A stretch of 64,000 nucleotides of DNA from positions 1 to 64,000 of the forward strand of contig JAPLDF010000041.1 of NCBI GenBank assembly GCA_026391835.1, read 5' to 3'. The stretch comes from Bacteroidota bacterium. GTDB lineage: Bacteria > Bacteroidota > Bacteroidia > Bacteroidales > FEN-979. Below the pieces are notes generated by a model. The model had not been told where the DNA came from. It did no database searches and was given only the letters and a program-made list of their open reading frames with translations. Positions 57,592 through 64,000 of this stretch are shown here, piece by piece. Within the stretch, counting starts at the first letter, position 1, and each line of letters begins with the position of its first letter. Made by a program: the position numbers and the translations under genes.

Positions 57592-60098
57592 AAAGCAAAA
57601 TACCGAAGATAAAATTTATTATGAAGCAAAGACCTATACATAAAACACCAAATAAACCGGCTGCAAAGCCCTCTGATAAAAAGGACACCAAAAGAGCGAT
57701 TGCCAAACCATTTTTTCTTGACGCTTACATGGAAAAATACGGTCTGTGGATCACCCTTGGAATTGTTTCTCTCCTGATCCTGATTATTTTTTTCGATTTC
57801 ATCATCGGGAATAAATACTATTTGTTTAAAGATATCGGAAGTGATACCATCAATACGTTCTATCCGCACTTTATTTACCTCCACAAATATCTCAGAACCG
57901 AAGGGTTTCCGCTGTGGGCATTCGCACAGGGCATGGGGCAGAACATCATGGCCGGGAGTATCAATAACCCGTTTTATTGGATAATCTTTTTGGGTGACGG
58001 GGATTCGATCGCCTACAGGATCATCTGGATGGAGGTTGTGAAGATTATCCTGACAGGCTTTTTTATCTATAATTTTTTCAAATTATGGGGACTGAAGCCC
58101 GTTGCGATCATTATAGGAACCCTTTTATACTGTTTCAGCGGATTGATGATTGTTGGCGGAGGCTGGTACATCTTTTCCACCGAGGCATGCTACCTGGCCC
58201 TGTTACTCCTGGCTTTTGAAAAACTTTACCAACAAAATTCCTGGTATCTTTTCCCCATCTCGATCGCACTGATAGCTGCGGTTCAGCCATTTAACCTTTT
58301 CCTGTATGGCATATTCTTTATTCTGTATTTCCTGATGAGGCATTTTACCTCCGACAATCCTTCCTGGAAAAAATTCATTAATGTGGTGCTTCAGATGGCC
58401 GGATGCAGTTTGCTGGGGTTGCTTATCAGCAGTTTCTTTTTCTGGTCAAGCATGCAGATGTTGCTTGACAGCCCGAGAGTTGGCGGCCACTCCGGGTTAT
58501 TTGACAAACTGATGGCCACTTCCGTGTTCTCCTTCGGTGACCACAACCATAATACTGCGGCCATTTTGCGGTTTTTCTCAAATGATTTCCTGGGAAACGG
58601 ATCAAACTACAGGGGATGGTATAATTACCTGGAAGCACCTCTTGTGTATACAGGATTACTCCCTTTGCTGTTAATGCCACAGGTTTTTTTCCTGACCAGC
58701 AGGAAAAAGGCACTCTTTTTCGGGCTGTTTTTCTTTATTTTAATTTTCCCGGTCATTTTCCCCTATTTCAGATATGCCTTATGGCTTTTTAGCGGTGATT
58801 ATTACCGGGGCTTTTCATTGTTTGTTGGCCTGGCGTTTTTATTTCTTACCCTGTTTTCCATCAATGAAATCGTGGGAACCAGGAAGATCAACCTACTTGT
58901 CCTTCTTGGCACATTCGCAATCCTTATGGTATTGCTATATTACCCATACCAGAATGCAGGACAGATTATTGACAAAGGAATTCAGTCGACCGTACGTAAC
59001 TTCCTTGTGATTTATACGCTGTTCCTGTGCTTATATTACTTTGACAGTTACAAATCATACCTGAATTTACTGCTGGTACTCATCGTGTTTATCGAACTGG
59101 GTTCGGGCAATTACACCAGTCTTAACAAGCGCTCAGTGCTCACAAAGCAGGAATCCAGGCAAAAAACCGGTTACAATGATTACACACTGGAGGCAACGGC
59201 ATATCTTAATTCGACTGACAAACAATTTTTCAGGGTTCACAAAGATTTTACGGCAAGCCCGGCTGTTCATACCAGTTTCAATGACGGAAAAGCGCAGGGA
59301 TTCAATGGGACGATGGTATATGACTCATTCAATCAAAAATACTACATATTGTTTCTTGAGGAGATGGGGATTATTACCAGGGGGAAGGAAACCCAAAGCC
59401 GTTGGGCGATTGGATTTGCAAACAGGCCGATCCTTCAAAACCTTGCAAGTACAAAGTATAGCCTGACCAAAGGGCCGGCATCCCGGTTCATGATGTTCAA
59501 GTATGACTCTGTCACGCTTTTCGGGGATGTCAAGGTACTCAAAAACAAATACTTCCTTCCACTGGGCTTTACGTATGACAGATATATCCTGAGGGACAGC
59601 TTTTCAAGAGTTTCTTCCGCGAAAAAAGATTACATTCTGCAACAGGCATTTGTTGCCGACAGTCCTGTCGACAAGCGATACGCCGGTTTCAAGCAGTACA
59701 TGTTGCGTGACACAGCCATTAATTATACATTCGAAACCTATTATAAAGATGTAACAAATCTTAAAAAGGACACCCTTGCAATAACCAGTTTCAGCCAAAA
59801 TAAAATAAAAGGAACAATTGATCTGGATTCAGCCAGGCTGCTATTTCTCAGTATCCCGTTTGATAAGGGCTGGCATGCCAGGATCGACGGGAAAGAAGTC
59901 AAACCTTTGGTTTGCAGTATCGGGTTCATCGGGTTATTCATCGAAGCCGGCAAACATGAAGTAGAACTGTTTTATTCACCTCCCTATTTTTTCCTCACCC
60001 TGATGTTAACCTTTGGGGGTATTTTTATTTATTTTGGATTGCTGGGATTGAACAGAATTATGAAGAATAAAAAAAAGGAAAAAGAGTTTGCTGATTAG
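57576..60098 (+). CDS. YfhO family membrane protein
   Basis: 840 aa multi-TM; DIGSDTINTFYPHFIYLHKYLRTEGFPLWAFAQGMGQNIMAGSINNPFYW; C-terminal LSIPFDKGWHARIDGKEVKPL. Confidence 0.85.
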   Translation: MPGEIESKIPKIKFIMKQRPIHKTPNKPAAKPSDKKDTKRAIAKPFFLDAYMEKYGLWITLGIVSLLILIIFFDFIIGNKYYLFKDIGSDTINTFYPHFIYLHKYLRTEGFPLWAFAQGMGQNIMAGSINNPFYWIIFLGDGDSIAYRIIWMEVVKIILTGFFIYNFFKLWGLKPVAIIIGTLLYCFSGLMIVGGGWYIFSTEACYLALLLLAFEKLYQQNSWYLFPISIALIAAVQPFNLFLYGIFFILYFLMRHFTSDNPSWKKFINVVLQMAGCSLLGLLISSFFFWSSMQMLLDSPRVGGHSGLFDKLMATSVFSFGDHNHNTAAILRFFSNDFLGNGSNYRGWYNYLEAPLVYTGLLPLLLMPQVFFLTSRKKALFFGLFFFILIFPVIFPYFRYALWLFSGDYYRGFSLFVGLAFLFLTLFSINEIVGTRKINLLVLLGTFAILMVLLYYPYQNAGQIIDKGIQSTVRNFLVIYTLFLCLYYFDSYKSYLNLLLVLIVFIELGSGNYTSLNKRSVLTKQESRQKTGYNDYTLEATAYLNSTDKQFFRVHKDFTASPAVHTSFNDGKAQGFNGTMVYDSFNQKYYILFLEEMGIITRGKETQSRWAIGFANRPILQNLASTKYSLTKGPASRFMMFKYDSVTLFGDVKVLKNKYFLPLGFTYDRYILRDSFSRVSSAKKDYILQQAFVADSPVDKRYAGFKQYMLRDTAINYTFETYYKDVTNLKKDTLAITSFSQNKIKGTIDLDSARLLFLSIPFDKGWHARIDGKEVKPLVCSIGFIGLFIEAGKHEVELFYSPPYFFLTLMLTFGGIFIYFGLLGLNRIMKNKKKEKEFAD

Positions 60099-60165
60099 CC
60101 AATAGCTGCCAATAAGCATTTTTCATTCTTATCATGTTGTTTTTTTATTTTAAATTTGTCTAAAT

Positions 60166-60173
60166 TATCTTTG
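60166..60173 (+). promoter_or_regulatory. -7 element upstream of the FdtA-like operon
   Basis: TATCTTTG followed by CAAC, same 12-mer as upstream of ssrA; 25 bp before the ATG at 60199. Confidence 0.55.
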
Positions 60174-60198
60174 CAACAAAGAATTAACCTGGTTAACA

Positions 60199-60597
60199 AT
60201 GCAAGCGCAGATTGTACAACTTCCAAAATTTGAAGATCCGAGGGGAAATCTCTCTTTCCTTGAGGAGGAAAAACATATTCCGTTTACTATTGAAAGGGTT
60301 TACTGGATTTATGATGTTCCAGGCGGGCAGGTGCGCGGGGGGCATGCTTTTAAAGTTCAGCAGGAGTTGATCATAGCCCTTTCGGGCAGTTTTGACGTGG
60401 AAGTTGACGGAGGTACAGGGAAACAGGTTTTCTCATTAAACAGGTCGTATTACGGGCTCTATTTACCACCTGGTTTGTGGAGGCGCATGCAAAACTTCTC
60501 AACCAATTCACTGGCATTGGTATTGAGTTCTACCCCTTTTAACGAGGATGACTATATTCGTGACTACCAGGAATTTTTAAAATTCAGGCAATCATGA
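60199..60597 (+). CDS. FdtA/QdtA-like cupin (dTDP-4-keto-6-deoxyhexose isomerase family)
   Basis: FEDPRGNLSFLEEEKHIPFTIERVYWIYDVPGGQVRGGHAFKVQQELIIALSGSFDVEVDGG. Confidence 0.85.
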   Translation: MQAQIVQLPKFEDPRGNLSFLEEEKHIPFTIERVYWIYDVPGGQVRGGHAFKVQQELIIALSGSFDVEVDGGTGKQVFSLNRSYYGLYLPPGLWRRMQNFSTNSLALVLSSTPFNEDDYIRDYQEFLKFRQS

Positions 60598-61016
60598 GAA
60601 GGCCAACTGTATATGATTGCAGCATCATAACGCTTGCCAGTATTAAAAACCGGGCTGGTAACATCACGCCAATAACCAACAACACCGAAATCCCATTTGC
60701 AGTAAAGCGGATTTTTTATATTTATGACATACCGGGAGGCGCTGATCGCGGTGCACATGCTCACAAACAATGCCATCAATTCCTCATTGCTGCCAGCGGC
60801 AGTTTTGAAATAGAGCTGAACGACGGCATTGTACGGCGAACAGTAATGCTTAACCGGCCATACTTCGGGCTCCATATCCCTCCTGGTATCTGGGCAGCCG
60901 AAAAAGGCTTTTCTTCCGGGACAGTTTGCCTCGTGCTGACATCGGAAAAATTCCGGGAAGATGATTATATCAGGGATTATAAAGAATACATAAGGTATGT
61001 CGGGAATTGTGATTGA
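60594..61016 (+). CDS. FdtA/QdtA-like cupin (second tandem copy)
   Basis: IPFAVKRIFYIYDIPGGADRGAHAHKQCHQFLIAASGSFEIELNDG. Confidence 0.87.
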   Translation: MRRPTVYDCSIITLASIKNRAGNITPITNNTEIPFAVKRIFYIYDIPGGADRGAHAHKQCHQFLIAASGSFEIELNDGIVRRTVMLNRPYFGLHIPPGIWAAEKGFSSGTVCLVLTSEKFREDDYIRDYKEYIRYVGNCD

Positions 61017-61530
61017 AAAATATGGCATTATTCTCAGAACAGTTGAAGAGGATGACGCTGAGTTCATTGTCAGGTTGCGCACCAACGAACGTCTCGGCCG
61101 GTACATTTCATTGACATCATCTGATGTTGAAAAGCAAAAAGCCTGGACACGGGATTACCTGGTCAGGGAAAACAATGGACTGGAGTATTACTTTCTTTGT
61201 GTTGACAAAGATGGCAACCGGTATGGCACTTACCGTATTTATGACATCCGGCCCGGAAGTTTCGTTTGTGGAAGTTGGATTTTTGACGAAGCCTCTCCCA
61301 AAGATTATGCAATAAAAACTGAAATACTTTCAAAAGAATTTGCTTTCGAAAAAACAAAGGCTGCTTTTTTTTACGGCGAAAACAGAAAGGATAATAAAAA
61401 AGTCAACCGTTATAATTTAACCTATCAGCCGGAGTTGATAGGTTCTGATGAACTTAATTACTATTATAAATTCACACGGGCCAATTTTGAAAAGACCTCC
61501 TCAAGGCTTCTGGCCTTGCTGAATTACTGA
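60997..61530 (+). CDS. GNAT family acetyltransferase
   Basis: ILRTVEEDDAEFIVRLRTNERLGRYISLTSSDVEKQKAWTRDYL. Confidence 0.8.
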   Translation: MSGIVIEKYGIILRTVEEDDAEFIVRLRTNERLGRYISLTSSDVEKQKAWTRDYLVRENNGLEYYFLCVDKDGNRYGTYRIYDIRPGSFVCGSWIFDEASPKDYAIKTEILSKEFAFEKTKAAFFYGENRKDNKKVNRYNLTYQPELIGSDELNYYYKFTRANFEKTSSRLLALLNY

Positions 61531-61541
61531 TATTCACCCTT

Positions 61542-63071
61542 ATGCAGAAAAATGTCATAGAATACTTTGAAAAAAACGTTCGGTTGTATCCCGAACGCAT
61601 CGCGGTGATTGACGGGGAGAAAAGTATTACGTTTAACCAGTTGAACATACTTGTAAAATCACTTGCATTCAAACTGACAGGCTCAATCAGGGAGGAATGC
61701 AATAAACCGGTTGCCGTATTTCTTCCTAAAAGTATCGGAAGCGTCGTGGCTGACCTTGCCATCATTTATAGCAGCAACCTTTATATGAATCTCGACACAA
61801 AGTCGCCGGATTCACGAATAAGGAATGTCCTTGACCTGATTCAGCCTGCACTGATCATCACAGATAACAACAATGTTGATAAAGTAGTATCTATCTCAGG
61901 AGATTTCAGCATTGTCAACCTTGATGAATTCAATGAAGATCAACTGTACAGTGAAGAATTCCTGATGAACAGGTTAGAACAGTTAACAGATACCGATCCG
62001 CTGTGCATCATTAACACTTCAGGCTCCACAGGTACACCCAAAGGGGTGGTGTTAAATCACAGGAGTTTCATTGATTTTACCGAATGGGCCATCGAAACCC
62101 TTAAGATTGGTGATGCTGAAATTATAGGCTCCCTCTCGCCCCTGGTTTTCGATATTTACAGTTTTGAGTTGTGCATGCTCATGGCCAAAGGCAGCACCAT
62201 CGTATTGATCCAGGACAATTTATCTGCATTTCCTGCAGCAATATTGCAACTGATGCAGGAGAAACAGGTTTCCTTTATTTTTTGGGTACCCACCATCATG
62301 GTCAATGTGGCCAATATGGACCTGCTGCGCAAAATCCCCCTGCCAAGCCTGAAAACAGTATGGTTTGCGGGAGAAGTTTTCCCCACAAAACAATTCAATT
62401 ACTGGCAAAAACATCTTCCGGGTGCCATGTTTGTCAACCTGTATGGCCCGATTGAAATAACGCTCGATTGCACCTATTTCATCGTTGACCGCGAATTGAA
62501 AGACGAAGAGCCTATCCCGATAGGATTCCCTTGCAGAAACACAGATATCCTGATATTAAACGGGCACAATAAAAAAGCGGCTGTCAATGAAGAAGGAGAG
62601 CTTTGCGTGCGCGGAACTTCACTTGCAATGGGGTACTATAACAACCCGGAAAAGACAGCAACTGCCTTTGTGCAGAATCCCCTCAATACGTCCTATCCTG
62701 AAATCATTTACCGGACGGGTGACCTCGTTTATAAAAACGAACGAAACGAAATTATTTTTAAAGGGCGAAAAGACACCTTGATTAAACACCTGGGCTACAG
62801 GATAGAATTAGGCGAGATTGAGCATGTCATCATCAACACCCTGAAACTGGTCGAAAATGGCTGTATTGTGTATAACTTCACCAAAAAGGAGATCATCCTG
62901 TTTTATGAAGCACAACATGACATACCGGTTGCGGAGATTAGAAAAGCTATTGCCATGGCATTTCCCAAGTATATGATTCCAGGTACTTATATCAGGATGG
63001 AGGAACTGCCGCGAAATACAAATGGAAAAATTGACAGGTTGTTCCTGAACAACAAGGTAAACCACAATTAA
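61542..63071 (+). CDS. amino-acid adenylation (AMP-binding) enzyme
   Basis: NTSGSTGTPKGVVLNH, LVFDIYSFELCMLMAKGS, NLYGPIEITLDCTYF, YRTGDLVYKNERNEIIFKGRKDTLIKHLGYRIELGEIE, NGKIDR. Confidence 0.92.
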   Translation: MQKNVIEYFEKNVRLYPERIAVIDGEKSITFNQLNILVKSLAFKLTGSIREECNKPVAVFLPKSIGSVVADLAIIYSSNLYMNLDTKSPDSRIRNVLDLIQPALIITDNNNVDKVVSISGDFSIVNLDEFNEDQLYSEEFLMNRLEQLTDTDPLCIINTSGSTGTPKGVVLNHRSFIDFTEWAIETLKIGDAEIIGSLSPLVFDIYSFELCMLMAKGSTIVLIQDNLSAFPAAILQLMQEKQVSFIFWVPTIMVNVANMDLLRKIPLPSLKTVWFAGEVFPTKQFNYWQKHLPGAMFVNLYGPIEITLDCTYFIVDRELKDEEPIPIGFPCRNTDILILNGHNKKAAVNEEGELCVRGTSLAMGYYNNPEKTATAFVQNPLNTSYPEIIYRTGDLVYKNERNEIIFKGRKDTLIKHLGYRIELGEIEHVIINTLKLVENGCIVYNFTKKEIILFYEAQHDIPVAEIRKAIAMAFPKYMIPGTYIRMEELPRNTNGKIDRLFLNNKVNHN

Positions 63072-63072
63072 C

Positions 63073-63846
63073 TTGTTTTCAAAAATGAAAGTTGTTTTTG
63101 TCCAAGAGGAAGATGCCGTTTTGAATCACCATATCAGCCGGATCATAAACCTGAAACCGGTTTTATCAAACTATTTCGTTAAGGATCTGACCGGTTTTGA
63201 ATATTTCATGACTGAGAAAAGCATTATTCTACGAAAAAAGTATGATGATTTTTACAGGGTTTACATTATTACCACGGATATCAGTGAAATTGAAGTAATT
63301 TTATCTGATCTCGACGGAAAGAATGCCATAAATATTCCCGCAAAGGGTGAAATCGATGCGTGGAACAACCTTCTTTCGCTGTGTGGGTATGATCTTATTG
63401 GCGTGTATGAAAGATATTATAATCCGAACACAGAACCCGGAGAAGGGTTTACAGCCAGTTTCGCCGGTCCTGATGATTTTGAAAAGATCAAATCCATGAT
63501 GTACGGATATTTTAATCCAATGACAGACTGGCTGCCGACCGATGACATGTTGCAAAAAATGATACAAAACAACCAGGTTATTGTAAATGTGAAGCATCTT
63601 GAATTATCGGGTTTTTTTATTTATACATTTGAAGGAAAAAAATGCTATTTGAACTGCTGGTACGATAACAGCGGGGACGGTTTATACCTCTTGTACAATG
63701 TTTATGCATTGATGAAGATGAAAGATATCAGGTATTCCTATTTTTGGGTAAATGCCACAAACAATTATGTAACGAAGATTCATACCCTGCTTGGCTCAAG
63801 GCCGGATGGATTGAAAGACTATACCTTTTATAAACAAACTAACTGA
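63073..63846 (+). CDS. GNAT-like protein of the adenylation/ACP cluster
   Basis: C-terminal half resembles a GNAT fold (FWVNATNNYVTKIHTLLGSRPDGLKDYTFYK); low-confidence family. Confidence 0.55.
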   Translation: MFSKMKVVFVQEEDAVLNHHISRIINLKPVLSNYFVKDLTGFEYFMTEKSIILRKKYDDFYRVYIITTDISEIEVILSDLDGKNAINIPAKGEIDAWNNLLSLCGYDLIGVYERYYNPNTEPGEGFTASFAGPDDFEKIKSMMYGYFNPMTDWLPTDDMLQKMIQNNQVIVNVKHLELSGFFIYTFEGKKCYLNCWYDNSGDGLYLLYNVYALMKMKDIRYSYFWVNATNNYVTKIHTLLGSRPDGLKDYTFYKQTN

Positions 63847-63852
63847 TGTATT

Positions 63853-64000
63853 ATGGAACTGAATGATTTTATTAAGGATTTTGCGGATCAATTTGATGAG
63901 ACCGATTTTTCAGAATTTGCTGCTGAAACAAAATTCCGGGAATTGGAAGAGTGGAGTTCCCTGACGGGCCTTGCCCTGCTGAACATGATTAAGGCCAAGT
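63853..64000 (+). CDS. acyl carrier protein, truncated by window edge
   Basis: ATG at 63853: MELNDFIKDFADQFDETDFSEFAAETKFRELEEWSSLTGLALLNMIKAK..., ACP-like 'WSSLTGL' phosphopantetheine site; not in the ORF track because it lacks a stop. Confidence 0.8.
   Translation, partial: MELNDFIKDFADQFDETDFSEFAAETKFRELEEWSSLTGLALLNMIKAK

Overview
The 64 kb window is from a Bacteroidetes-type chromosome, judged from T9SS C-terminal sorting domains, a Bat aerotolerance operon, TAnnTTTG-type promoters and a DUF4783 protein. The left ~25 kb is mostly housekeeping: NUDIX hydrolase, pyrE, moxR-DUF58-batABCDE, rlmH, nadC, YihY, a small surface-glycan group, a TPR/PAS histidine kinase, gpsA and the tmRNA gene ssrA. 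The accessory part (~25.4-60 kb) is the most interesting. Seven paralogous TMTC/PMT-like multi-pass membrane TPR proteins (putative GT-C O-glycosyltransferases), a DPM1-like GT2 and a YfhO-family protein surround a secreted-protein cassette. That cassette holds a 2850-aa protein with 28 SprB-type repeats, four cohesin-like proteins (one with four cohesin-like modules and a terminal dockerin-like module), a small PID-CTERM-like protein and a PepSY-like protein. The giant protein also ends in a dockerin-like module, a cohesin-like segment and a T9SS CTD. Its repeats show a higher-order period of exactly 1584 bp (7 repeats). My main hypothesis is a T9SS-exported, possibly O-glycosylated cohesin/dockerin-type surface assembly. 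The right edge (60.2-64 kb) starts a nucleotide-sugar/aminoacyl modification cluster: two FdtA-like cupins, two GNAT-like proteins, an adenylation enzyme and a truncated acyl carrier protein. All assignments come from reading motifs; no database search was run.
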